Below, one piece after another: positions 16,596 through 24,283 of a DNA stretch of 50,702 nucleotides. Where the stretch lies: assembly GCA_017525525.1 (NCBI GenBank), contig JAFXSQ010000037.1:1-50702 (forward strand), read 5' to 3'. This DNA is from Lachnospiraceae bacterium. Its GTDB lineage: Bacteria > Bacillota > Clostridia > Lachnospirales > Lachnospiraceae. Both the position numbers and the translations under genes were made by a program. The notes beneath the pieces were generated by a model. That model saw nothing but the letters and a program-made list of their open reading frames with translations, made no database searches and had not been told where the DNA came from. Every line of letters starts with the position of its first letter. The first letter of the stretch is position 1.

Positions 16596-18689
16596 ATGGC
16601 ATTACCGGCAAATATTACAACCGGACAGGACAGTAATGTGTTAACCATTGCGGCGTCCAATAACAAGGGCTTGCTTATCAGGTTCCTGAACGAGCAGGTG
16701 GAGGACGGTTTCTACACACTGGTTATCGATTACCTGAAGGACAGTAATTTTGACCTGTCTACTATGATGGTGGATGATGAAGTTCGTTCACAGTGCGCTA
16801 AGCTTTATGAGCTCGGCGAGTTTGTGGATGAGAACATCAAGGCAACCGGAAGATACGAGATTGAAGAGTGGATAGAGCCGCTTTTCAGATTTGTTTACGG
16901 AGACATCGAACCTTCGGATGTGGATGCTCCGATTTCTACATCAGGTATCTACAGATACAGTATCTGGCTTATCTATCTGTACCAGCGCGAGAAGTTCACC
17001 GACGCCATGAGGCTTATAGGTGAGAGAATCGCTCCGCTTCTTATCAATTTAAGCTACCAGATTTTAGAAGATGATGACAGACCGAAGAATTTTGACAAGG
17101 CTATCATGGGGTACCTTGATCTCTTTAACGTTGTTATGGAGATGGGCATTTCCGCAACCGACGCCAACTCGGATGCTTACATGAACAATCTTGAGGTTCT
17201 CTTTGACTATGTGGTTGAGGATCCGCATGTGGGCAACGACTACAAGATTCAGTTCTCAATCGGTCTTTTCAATGCTTATATAAACAACAGAGATTTCAAC
17301 AAGGCATTTGAGTTCTACGGACTTAACGCAGAGTATATCCCGATTGACAATATGTCTGTATATGAGAGCTTCAAGGAGCTCATAAGGAATACAACCTCGG
17401 CACAGAATACTTCCGTTCTTTCGAGAAGTGTTGTAAATGCCATCTCCAAGCAGGAGATATATAATAAGAGAATAGATACACTTATCAGCGAGGTATCCGG
17501 CTTTATAAAGAAGGTTTACCAGTATATCGAGAACGAGCCTGAGATGAAGAGGAATATGCAGATACTCGGTGTTGGCACAGCTCTTAAGGATAAGGCAAAT
17601 GTATTCGAGGGACTTTATGAGTATAACCTTGTATTCTATGAGTGCGGTATCAGAGAGCTTGTAAATCAGGATCTCTCAACCAGATCATGGGAGGAGAAGT
17701 ACGAGATACTCGACCTTCTCTACACGACCATGAACGTAATCTTCGACGGATACAATGTGTACGAGATTTCGAATAAGATAGAGCATCAGTATGTGGAGCT
17801 TACATGGATAGGTAATTATGTAAATGCCAATCCTACACTCCTGAAGCTGTTCTTCAGTGTGAAGGAGAAGATCAAGGCCTTCAAGGTAAGAAAGAATTCC
17901 ATACTTGAGAAGTCCAAGACCAACTATGAGATCAAGCAGATGATCGACGATCGTCAGAAGGCACTTGTATTCATGGCTGCAGAGGATATGATAGTCAACG
18001 GCCTTAACGGCGGAAAGGTCAATATCATCAACAACAGCTACGATCCTAAGGTTGCAGAGAAGTTCCTTATCAAGACTTATTCCGATGTACAGGTTCCTGC
18101 AAAGTACAAGAAGGCAGAGGTCAAGGAGGGCGGAAAGCTCTTCGGAAAGTCTGCAGCGCCCGCTATGGACGCAGACTTAAAGAAGCTCCTTATGGATACA
18201 AAGATAGAGGAGATGCTGTTAAAGTCAGAGTGGCTGTGGCATCAGTATGAAGGCAAGGGCGGCAGTCAGCAGAGCCCCGAGGAGGCAACCTACAGTGTTG
18301 TATGCCTTGCCAAGGTTGTAGAGAAACTGCTTGACAAGAAGGTTGTCGGAGGAGCTCCGAAGGCTGATACGGCACCGAACAAGAAGGTTATCATCACCAA
18401 GACCGGAAAGGTTATAGAGCTTTCCGATGAAGGCCAGCAGACCTCTACAGGCGGAAGCAATGCGCCGCTTACTCCGAATGTGATTGAGAACCTGAACAAT
18501 ATCGTGGTAGCTTTAAAGGATAAGTCAGAGGACAATGTTGCTTATGTGAAGGCTTATGTCAATGACTGGCTTGATACCATCGTCGATGCAAGATTCGACA
18601 AGACTACCATGCTTCAGCTCTTTGAGGCTGAGGAGTTGAGAACCAAGACTCTTCAGGTTATTAAGAAGCTCAGAGCTGATCTTCTGTAA
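16596..18689 (+). CDS. Unknown highly expressed 697-residue cytoplasmic protein
   Basis: I do not recognise this protein. It has 697 residues, no signal peptide and no membrane segment, and appears mostly helical. The C-terminal third has a flexible stretch (about residues 505-520 and 590-635, rich in Gly, Lys and Ser/Thr) and ends in a helical domain. Codon use is strongly biased (GAG, AAG, CTT/CTC), similar to the ribosomal-protein and glgB genes here. It has a near-consensus promoter, a strong ribosome site and a clean terminator, so it forms a single-gene, highly expressed unit. A structural or housekeeping role is likely, but nothing shows which. Confidence 0.85.
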   Translation: MALPANITTGQDSNVLTIAASNNKGLLIRFLNEQVEDGFYTLVIDYLKDSNFDLSTMMVDDEVRSQCAKLYELGEFVDENIKATGRYEIEEWIEPLFRFVYGDIEPSDVDAPISTSGIYRYSIWLIYLYQREKFTDAMRLIGERIAPLLINLSYQILEDDDRPKNFDKAIMGYLDLFNVVMEMGISATDANSDAYMNNLEVLFDYVVEDPHVGNDYKIQFSIGLFNAYINNRDFNKAFEFYGLNAEYIPIDNMSVYESFKELIRNTTSAQNTSVLSRSVVNAISKQEIYNKRIDTLISEVSGFIKKVYQYIENEPEMKRNMQILGVGTALKDKANVFEGLYEYNLVFYECGIRELVNQDLSTRSWEEKYEILDLLYTTMNVIFDGYNVYEISNKIEHQYVELTWIGNYVNANPTLLKLFFSVKEKIKAFKVRKNSILEKSKTNYEIKQMIDDRQKALVFMAAEDMIVNGLNGGKVNIINNSYDPKVAEKFLIKTYSDVQVPAKYKKAEVKEGGKLFGKSAAPAMDADLKKLLMDTKIEEMLLKSEWLWHQYEGKGGSQQSPEEATYSVVCLAKVVEKLLDKKVVGGAPKADTAPNKKVIITKTGKVIELSDEGQQTSTGGSNAPLTPNVIENLNNIVVALKDKSEDNVAYVKAYVNDWLDTIVDARFDKTTMLQLFEAEELRTKTLQVIKKLRADLL

Positions 18690-18715
18690 GACACAAAAAA
18701 ACCTTTACCATATAG

Positions 18716-18745
18716 GGGGGTATCGAAAGATACCCCCTTTTCTTC
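18716..18745 (+). terminator. Intrinsic terminator
   Basis: Perfect 9-bp stem GGGGGTATC/GATACCCCC with a GAAA tetraloop, followed by TTTTCTTC. It ends the transcript of the 697-residue protein. Confidence 0.92.
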
Positions 18746-18783
18746 TCGGGTTAAGTTGCACTGGATTTTGAGTGACGCACCCG

Positions 18784-18992
18784 GGCCATACGACAGTGCA
18801 CAGAAAAAAGCGACCAATTTGCTAAATCAGGGCGTTCCTACGCATGCAATTCGCACGAAATCGAGAACTCGCTTCGCACGATAAAGCATGTGCTACGCTC
18901 AAACACACGATTTCTGAGCGAATTGCTTATGCTCCGTCACTGCTGATTTGACGCAAATTGCGCTAATCATTTCTGTTGCACTGTGTATGGCC
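18784..18992. repeat. Large imperfect palindrome (MITE-like)
   Basis: About 209 bases that can fold end to end. The outer arms GGCCATACGACAGTGCA.. and ..TGCACTGTGTATGGCC pair; the middle arms AGCGACCAATTTGCTAAATCAG and CTGATTTGACGCAAATTGCGCT pair; the inner arms around GCAATTCGCACGAAATCG and CGATTTCTGAGCGAATTGC pair. No ORF is convincing inside. A stretch of the middle arm (GCGACCAATTTGCTAAA) recurs at 50220-50236, so this is a dispersed element. With the terminator, it fills the gap before uvrC. Confidence 0.75.
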
Positions 18993-19045
18993 TCGGGTGC
19001 TGATTATGGCTAAGTGTCATCCTGAATGAAGCGAAGGATCTTATT

Positions 19046-20869
19046 ATGATAGAGAATTTCGATATAGAAGAAGAATTGAATAAGCTTCCGAAGCTGCCGG
19101 GGATATATATTATGCATGACAAGCATGATGATATCCTCTATGTGGGCAAGGCGGTTAATCTGCATAACAGAGTAAGGCAGTACTTCAGGGCGGGGCATGG
19201 ACATGCCGGCTCACTGAAGATTGCCAGGATGGTGGAGCAGATTGCGTATTTTGAATATATAGTGACTTCGTCGGAGATGGAGGCGCTGGTTTTGGAATGC
19301 AATCTGATCAAGGAACACAGACCGAAATACAACACTATGCTCAGGGATGACAAGGGTTATCCGTATATAAGGGTTACGGTTGATGAGGAGTATCCGAGGG
19401 TGCTGTACAGTCACAGGCTCGGTCATGACAAGGCGAAGTATTTCGGGCCATATACAAGCGCAAAGGCGGTTCATGACACCATCGACTTAGTGAACAAGCT
19501 GTATACCTTAAGAACCTGCAGTAAAAAGCTCCCGAAGGAGATAGGAAAGACAAGGCCGTGCATGTTTTATCAGATAGGGCAGTGCTCGGCGCCCTGCGCG
19601 GCTATGATTAGCAGGGACGATTACAGGAAATCCGTTGATGAGGCGATAGCTTTTTTAGGCGGTAATCAGAAGGATGCCGTGAAGATGCTTAAAAGCAGGA
19701 TGCAGGCCTACGCCGAGGCCCTTGAATTCGAGAAGGCGGCGCAGACCAGGGATTTGATTGAAAGCGTGGCGCACATAGCGGACAGGCAGCAGATGAGCAA
19801 GTCATCCGGGGATGACAGGGATGTCATTGCATTTGCGGCGTCGGAGAGAGATATAGTGATCACAGTTTTCTTCGTAAGGGAAGGAAAGCTTATCGGCAGG
19901 GAAAACCATCATATGAATGCTGAGCTTTACTCCGGGGAGGAGGACGTGCTCGCGGAATTTATAAAGCAGTTTTATGTGGAGCTGACCGAGACGCCCGGAG
20001 AGATACTTGTCTCTGCCGAACCGACGGACAGAGAGCTGCTCGAGGGCTTCCTAAGCGAGAGACAGGAAAAAAAGGTTAGCATTGCGGTGCCACAGAGAGG
20101 GGATAAGAAGAGGCTGCTTGAGCTTGCGAAGGAAAATGCGGCCCTGGTTCTCGCGCAGGATATGGAGAGGATAATTCGCAAGGAAAAGAGGACTATCGGA
20201 GCCGTGAAGGATATAGCCGAACTAATAGGGATTGAGAGCGCGGCGCGAATGGAGGCTTATGATATATCACATATTTCCGGCACGCTTTCGGTGGCTTCAA
20301 TGGTGGTCTTTGAGAACGGGGAGCCTAAGAAGACGGCCTACAGGAAGTTCAGGCTGAAGGAAACAATAGGGAATGACGATTACAGCTCTATGAAGGAGGT
20401 GCTTTCGCGGCGTTTTACCGATGAAAAGCTTGAGACTTATCCGGATGTAATCATGATGGACGGTGGACGCGGACAGGTGAACATCGCGACCATGGTGCTT
20501 GACTCACTGGGGCTTGACATACCGGTGTGCGGTATGGTAAAAGATGACAATCACCATACGCGGGGCTTATACTTTAACAACAAAGAGGTGGAGTTCCCGA
20601 AGAACAGTGAGGCGCTTTTGATGGTTACGGCCCTGCAGGATGAGGCGCACAGGTTTGCGATTGAGTATCACCGGCAGCTGAGGTCGTCAAACCAGGTGAA
20701 ATCTGTGCTGGACGAGATACCGGGCATCGGACCTGCCAGGAGGAAGACGCTGCTCAAAAGCCTGGGGAGTGTTGAAGCGATTAGTCAGGCAAGCGTTGAG
20801 GAGCTCACCCAAATTGAAGGAATACCGCAAAGTCTGGCGGAGACGATATTTGCTTTTTTTCATAAGTGA
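19046..20869 (+). CDS. uvrC: Excinuclease ABC subunit C
   Basis: UvrC makes both cuts beside DNA damage in nucleotide excision repair, with UvrA and UvrB. The protein has 607 residues, the usual length. In order: a GIY-YIG nuclease domain (GIYIMHDKHDDILYVGKA), a Cys-containing segment (CSKKLPKEIGKTRPCMFYQIGQCSAPC), a UVR motif near residue 220, the RNase H-like nuclease (YDISHISGT and MDGGRGQ) and a C-terminal helix-hairpin-helix pair (IPGIGPARRKTLL). The ribosome site GCGAAGGATC is formed by the end of a common dispersed repeat (TGTCATCCTGAATGAAGCG). Confidence 0.96.
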   Translation: MIENFDIEEELNKLPKLPGIYIMHDKHDDILYVGKAVNLHNRVRQYFRAGHGHAGSLKIARMVEQIAYFEYIVTSSEMEALVLECNLIKEHRPKYNTMLRDDKGYPYIRVTVDEEYPRVLYSHRLGHDKAKYFGPYTSAKAVHDTIDLVNKLYTLRTCSKKLPKEIGKTRPCMFYQIGQCSAPCAAMISRDDYRKSVDEAIAFLGGNQKDAVKMLKSRMQAYAEALEFEKAAQTRDLIESVAHIADRQQMSKSSGDDRDVIAFAASERDIVITVFFVREGKLIGRENHHMNAELYSGEEDVLAEFIKQFYVELTETPGEILVSAEPTDRELLEGFLSERQEKKVSIAVPQRGDKKRLLELAKENAALVLAQDMERIIRKEKRTIGAVKDIAELIGIESAARMEAYDISHISGTLSVASMVVFENGEPKKTAYRKFRLKETIGNDDYSSMKEVLSRRFTDEKLETYPDVIMMDGGRGQVNIATMVLDSLGLDIPVCGMVKDDNHHTRGLYFNNKEVEFPKNSEALLMVTALQDEAHRFAIEYHRQLRSSNQVKSVLDEIPGIGPARRKTLLKSLGSVEAISQASVEELTQIEGIPQSLAETIFAFFHK

Positions 20870-20879
20870 CTGTTATGAC

Positions 20880-20960
20880 GCACATACAGCCACATACTAT
20901 TTATTATGAGGGACGCCGCTCTATAGCCCTCATTAATAAATGTATGAGGCTTGTATGTGC
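20880..20960. repeat. Nested inverted repeat between uvrC and yqeG
   Basis: Outer arms GCACATACA (20880-20888) and TGTATGTGC (20952-20960) are perfect 9-bp matches. Inner arms ATGAGGG (20906-20912) and CCCTCAT (20927-20933) also match. It has no T-run and lies directly before the ribosome site of the next gene. It may be a small mobile hairpin element or an RNA-processing site. Confidence 0.6.
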
Positions 20961-20980
20961 TGTGAACGGAGGAATATAAG

Positions 20981-21511
20981 GTGACACGTTTTTTTCCGAG
21001 AGAGTATTATAAATCCACATATGTAATAAATTTTGAGAAGTACTATTCCATGGGCTATAGGGCGGTGCTTTTTGATCTGGATAATACACTTGTGGAGCAT
21101 GATGCCCCGGCGGATGAGAGGGCGAAGGAGCTGCTGCACAGGCTTCTTGAGATTGGGTTTTCAATCGGGTTTATCTCGAATAATGATGAGGAGAGAGTGA
21201 AGAGCTTTCGTGAGGCAGTGATTGAAGGACACCCGGAGTATGAGGACAGGGTTATATACACCTTCAAGGCAGGTAAGCCGCTTCCGAGAGGATACCGGCA
21301 GGCGATGGAGAAACTTGGCACGGATGAGATGAGTACCATGTTTGTCGGCGATCAGCTATTTACGGATATATGGGGCGCGAACAATGCGCGCGTCAGAAGT
21401 GTGCTCGTGCAGCCCATAGCAAAGCATGAAGAAATACAGATTGTGTTAAAGAGGATACCGGAGAAGCTTATCAAGAAGCTTTATCTGAAGAAGCATAAGT
21501 TAAGAGGGTAA
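20981..21511 (+). CDS. YqeG-family HAD phosphatase
   Basis: A 176-residue HAD-superfamily IIIA phosphatase. Motif I is DLDNTLVEHDAP, motif II SNN, a Lys follows in KAGKPLPRGY, and motif III is FVGDQLFTDIWGAN. YqeG proteins are widespread in Firmicutes; their substrate is not clear, and the related PGP phosphatases act on lipid phosphates. The start is GTG at 20981 with GGAGGA 8-13 bases upstream. A terminator follows at once. Confidence 0.88.
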   Translation: MTRFFPREYYKSTYVINFEKYYSMGYRAVLFDLDNTLVEHDAPADERAKELLHRLLEIGFSIGFISNNDEERVKSFREAVIEGHPEYEDRVIYTFKAGKPLPRGYRQAMEKLGTDEMSTMFVGDQLFTDIWGANNARVRSVLVQPIAKHEEIQIVLKRIPEKLIKKLYLKKHKLRG

Positions 21512-21519
21512 TAAAAAAT

Positions 21520-21547
21520 GCCGGCTTATCGCCGGCGTTTTTTATTT
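21520..21547 (+). terminator. Intrinsic terminator after the YqeG-type gene
   Basis: GCCGGC stem (21520-21525 with 21531-21536), a five-base loop, then GTTTTTTATTT. It lies between the plus-strand YqeG-type gene and the minus-strand rpsT. Confidence 0.88.
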
Positions 21548-21626
21548 ATTAGTCGCAGAATTGCCGCATGGAAGAATGTCGGCAGTTCGCAGGCATATAG
21601 AGCAGACTTCGTCTCCTCTGCTCAAT

Positions 21627-21887
21627 TTACATATTGCTTACTGCTGTGCTTAATCTTGAAATCTTTCTTGAAGCAGTATTCTTATGGTATACGCCCTTAG
21701 AAGCAGCCTTGCTTATCTCTGAGGTTGCTACCTTAAGCGCAGCCTGAGCAGCGTCCTTGTTGCCCTCTTCGATAGCAGCGTCTACCTTCTTGATCATAGT
21801 CTTAACCTTGGACTTGATAGCCTTGTTTCTTAAGGTCTTAGTCTCGATTACGAGAATTCTCTTCTTTGCGGATTTGATGTTAGCCAA
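21627..21887 (-). CDS. rpsT: Ribosomal protein S20
   Basis: An 86-residue, highly basic S20 protein of the small ribosomal subunit, starting MANIKSAKKRI and containing the helical KSKVKTMIKKVDAAIEEG region. The start codon is TTG (read on the minus strand), with GGAGGTA upstream and no ATG nearby that would fit. E. coli rpsT also starts with UUG, where it serves autoregulation, so the rare start may be functional here. A promoter about 190 bases upstream and a structured leader precede it. Confidence 0.95.
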   Translation of the reverse strand: MANIKSAKKRILVIETKTLRNKAIKSKVKTMIKKVDAAIEEGNKDAAQAALKVATSEISKAASKGVYHKNTASRKISRLSTAVSNM

Positions 21888-22072
21888 ATCAGATTACCTC
21901 CATTTCAAAACATAGTTTAAAACATAAACTCTTAAACACTTGGTTTTTACTATATAAGCACCTTTGGTCAAGACACGACAGCGCCATGTATTCAGCCGCG
22001 GGGAGAACCCCGATACAAGGCACCGGACCGGTGATTATCAGCATTACTGTGCGCATTTCACGCACAGAGCAT

Positions 22073-22101
22073 AGAATATCAAAAAGAAACCGCCGTGTCA
22101 A
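22073..22101 (-). promoter_or_regulatory. Sigma-A-type promoter of rpsT
   Basis: On the minus strand: TTGACA at 22101-22096, a 17-base spacer, TATTCT at 22078-22073. The leader from about 22066 to the rpsT start can form GTGCG/CGCAC, CACCGG/CCGGTG and GGGG/CCCC hairpins. It could be a site for S20 feedback, which is inference. Confidence 0.7.
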
Positions 22102-22133
22102 GAGAAAAATGCTGAATATTTGGTATGGTTTGC

Positions 22134-22162
22134 TTGATAATAACCCGTCAATGTTGTAAAAT
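22134..22162 (+). promoter_or_regulatory. Sigma-A-type promoter of the hydrolase gene
   Basis: TTGATA at 22134-22139, a 17-base spacer and TAAAAT at 22157-22162, about 50 bases before the hydrolase start. It is divergent from the rpsT promoter. Confidence 0.6.
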
Positions 22163-22210
22163 AGCAGTAGTTGTGTTTTGCTTTTTGTATTGAATCTATG
22201 AGGGTGACGA

Positions 22211-22948
22211 ATGAAAAAAGAATTAGAAATCAAAAAAGAAAACGGATACAGAATTGCTGCCGAGGCGTTTGTTCCGGGTGACGGAGGCGGGGAATACCCG
22301 ACGGTGATATTCTCGCACGGTTTAGACAGTAATTACAGGGAGCTTGAACACTATGCTCCGTATTTTGAAGAAGCGGGAATTGCAAGCATCTTCTTTGACT
22401 TTTGCGGGGGAAGTCTTGATACAAAGAGTGAGGGCAGTATGGAGGAGATGACCGTGCTGACGGAGGCAGAGGATTTACGGTGTGTGCTCGATGAGGCAAA
22501 GAAGTATGACTTTGTTGACACGGACCGTATATATCTTGCGGGTGAGAGCATGGGTGGCTTTGTGACGGCTTATGTTGCGGCTTTGTTGCCTGAGGAGATA
22601 AAGGCGCTTGTGTTGTGGTATCCTGCATTTATCATACCGGAGGATTCGCGCGCGCGCTTTCAGGTTGGCATGAAGTCCTTTGGCGGGTTGCCTCTTTCTC
22701 CGGACTTCAATAAGGTCGCCATGGGGATTGATATCTACAATATGATTTCCGCTTATAAAAGACCGGTAAAGATTATTCACGGCGATATGGATCAGATAGT
22801 TCCAATCAGTTATTCAAAAAAGGCTATTGAGTATTTTGAAGATGTTTCGCTGACCGTGATCAAGGGCGCTGAGCACGGGTTTATAAGGCTGGGGAGCGAA
22901 CAGGCTATCGAGGAAACGGTGTCATTTATTAAGAAAACAGAACAGTAA
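22211..22948 (+). CDS. Alpha/beta hydrolase, esterase-like
   Basis: A 245-residue alpha/beta hydrolase with no signal peptide. The oxyanion region is FSHGLDSN, the nucleophile elbow GESMGG, the acid HGDMDQIVP and the base AEHGF. The closest known type is the family of cytoplasmic serine esterases and peptidase-like hydrolases; the substrate is not evident. The start ATG has GAGGG nearby. The reading frame after its TAA continues open for 71 codons with coding-like content (see the remnant at 22949). Confidence 0.85.
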   Translation: MKKELEIKKENGYRIAAEAFVPGDGGGEYPTVIFSHGLDSNYRELEHYAPYFEEAGIASIFFDFCGGSLDTKSEGSMEEMTVLTEAEDLRCVLDEAKKYDFVDTDRIYLAGESMGGFVTAYVAALLPEEIKALVLWYPAFIIPEDSRARFQVGMKSFGGLPLSPDFNKVAMGIDIYNMISAYKRPVKIIHGDMDQIVPISYSKKAIEYFEDVSLTVIKGAEHGFIRLGSEQAIEETVSFIKKTEQ

Positions 22949-23164
22949 ATAACAGATAATAATAAATTAGGCTTTAATTCGCCGCATCATGCAGCGGGCG
23001 CTATTGCGGGAGTATATGCTCAATATATGCTTCAGCATGCAATGAAGGACGACGACGAAAAGAAGGATATGTGCATTGCCATGATTAAGGGCCTGGGGCT
23101 CAAGATTAAGAAAGAAAAAGGCGTTCCTACAGTGGCGGATATAATCAAGAAGATGGTCGCATAA
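22949..23164 (+). pseudogene. Coding-like remnant after the hydrolase stop
   Basis: The hydrolase frame stays open for 71 codons after its stop and reads like protein: HHAAGAIAGVYAQYMLQHAM, a DDDEKKD stretch, then MCIAMIKGLGLKIKKEKG and VADIIKKMVA. It has no good start at its beginning; an internal ATG at 23027 would give 45 residues. I take it as the C-terminal end of a lost gene, or a small protein from 23027. The family is not recognised. Confidence 0.4.
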
Positions 23165-23204
23165 TAAAAGCTGTGATTAACGGAGAATAGGAGTATAATC
23201 AGAG

Positions 23205-23616
23205 ATGAAAAGAGAAGAGATATTAAAGCAGAGACATGAATTATTGGAAGCTATAATTGGAAGCTATAGAGCAGGAATTTGTAAGCGAAATGGTTCCGGC
23301 TAAAATAGATGTGGACGAGGAGCTTAATTTAGAGACACTTAACGAGGAAAATCTCGGAGAGCTTTATTCTGCTATAGCGGCAATCAATTCATTTATCCCG
23401 GTTGGCTGCTTCACGGTCAATCCCGCCGACGGAACTCTTAGCTACAAGCATAACTATGAGCTTCCGTTAGAGGTTGGAACCAATGTGTTAAAGAGCTCCG
23501 TAGATTTATGCATGAGTACGGCTGTTTTGACGGTTCATCAGTTTGCATACCTTCTTGTCGAGATCGACGAAGGCGCGCGCACCGCGCAGAGCGCTATAGA
23601 CGCTTTGTTGCCGTAG
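23205..23616 (+). pseudogene. YbjN-like gene frameshifted by 13-bp duplication
   Basis: From the ATG at 23205 (ribosome site ATAGGAG) the frame reads MKREEILKQRHELLEAI and then breaks. The 13 bases ATTGGAAGCTATA are present twice in tandem (23243-23255 and 23256-23268). Removing one copy joins this start perfectly to the long frame that runs to 23616 (IEQEFVSEMVPAKIDVDEEL..). With both copies the start frame stops at 23303. The long frame could be used from the TTG at 23257. The product, about 135 residues when intact, resembles YbjN-type proteins (FIPVGCFTVN.DGTLSYKH); that identification is tentative. It could be a true phase change, a fresh mutation or an assembly artefact. Confidence 0.7.
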
Positions 23617-23634
23617 TTAACCCGGAGGTTTTTT

Positions 23635-24219
23635 ATGAGAGATAAGCTGAAAAGTCTGATACTTGTGAACGGTATAAGCGGGGTAATATTTGTCCTGAGT
23701 ATGCTGCTCATCTTCTTTACGGATTATCTGGCTATAGGAGTCGGGGCATCTGTGGTGTGGCTGCTATACACGGTGGTTGCCAACAAATATGCGCTGACCG
23801 AGAGAGAGGAGCCGTCGCTTCGCGATACATTTCAGGAGGGAAATATTAAAGGGCTTTTCAACGAGGAGGTCCGGATGCTTGAGATGCAGTATGACAGTAT
23901 AAAATCCCGGGAGGAGTACATGGCAGGCAACACCGCGAGCATGCAGGAGCTATACGAAAAGATACTTGAGCAGATGACTTCGAATCTTGAAAGCGCGTGT
24001 GCTTACATGAAGACTTATGATTATTATACAAAGCCGGAGCCGGCATACCTCAGAAAGCTTGTTAATGAAGGGGATATGCTGGTTGCTAAGTTCAACACGC
24101 TGGTAGAAAAGCTTGTGGACATAGACACCAATCCGACAACGCTTGATGTGAAGTATGTGGATGAGGTTACCGACTGCCTCGACAACATGAAGGAATACAG
24201 AAAGGTTATGCTTTCATAG
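23635..24219 (+). CDS. Unknown membrane protein with cytoplasmic helical tail
   Basis: A 194-residue protein of unknown family. Two N-terminal membrane segments (about residues 9-28 and 31-50) are followed by a long, charged, helical tail. GGAGG lies close before the ATG. It lies in one direction with the YbjN-like and VWA genes and short gaps, so the three probably form an operon for a surface or secretion-linked function. The layout with a VWA protein is reminiscent of XpaC/TelA-type gene groups, but I cannot assign it. Confidence 0.7.
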   Translation: MRDKLKSLILVNGISGVIFVLSMLLIFFTDYLAIGVGASVVWLLYTVVANKYALTEREEPSLRDTFQEGNIKGLFNEEVRMLEMQYDSIKSREEYMAGNTASMQELYEKILEQMTSNLESACAYMKTYDYYTKPEPAYLRKLVNEGDMLVAKFNTLVEKLVDIDTNPTTLDVKYVDEVTDCLDNMKEYRKVMLS

Positions 24220-24283
24220 GCGGAAGCCTGTGTCAGAGCTTGAACATAAACAAATGCCATCATAAAGAAAGAAGGACAAGGTA

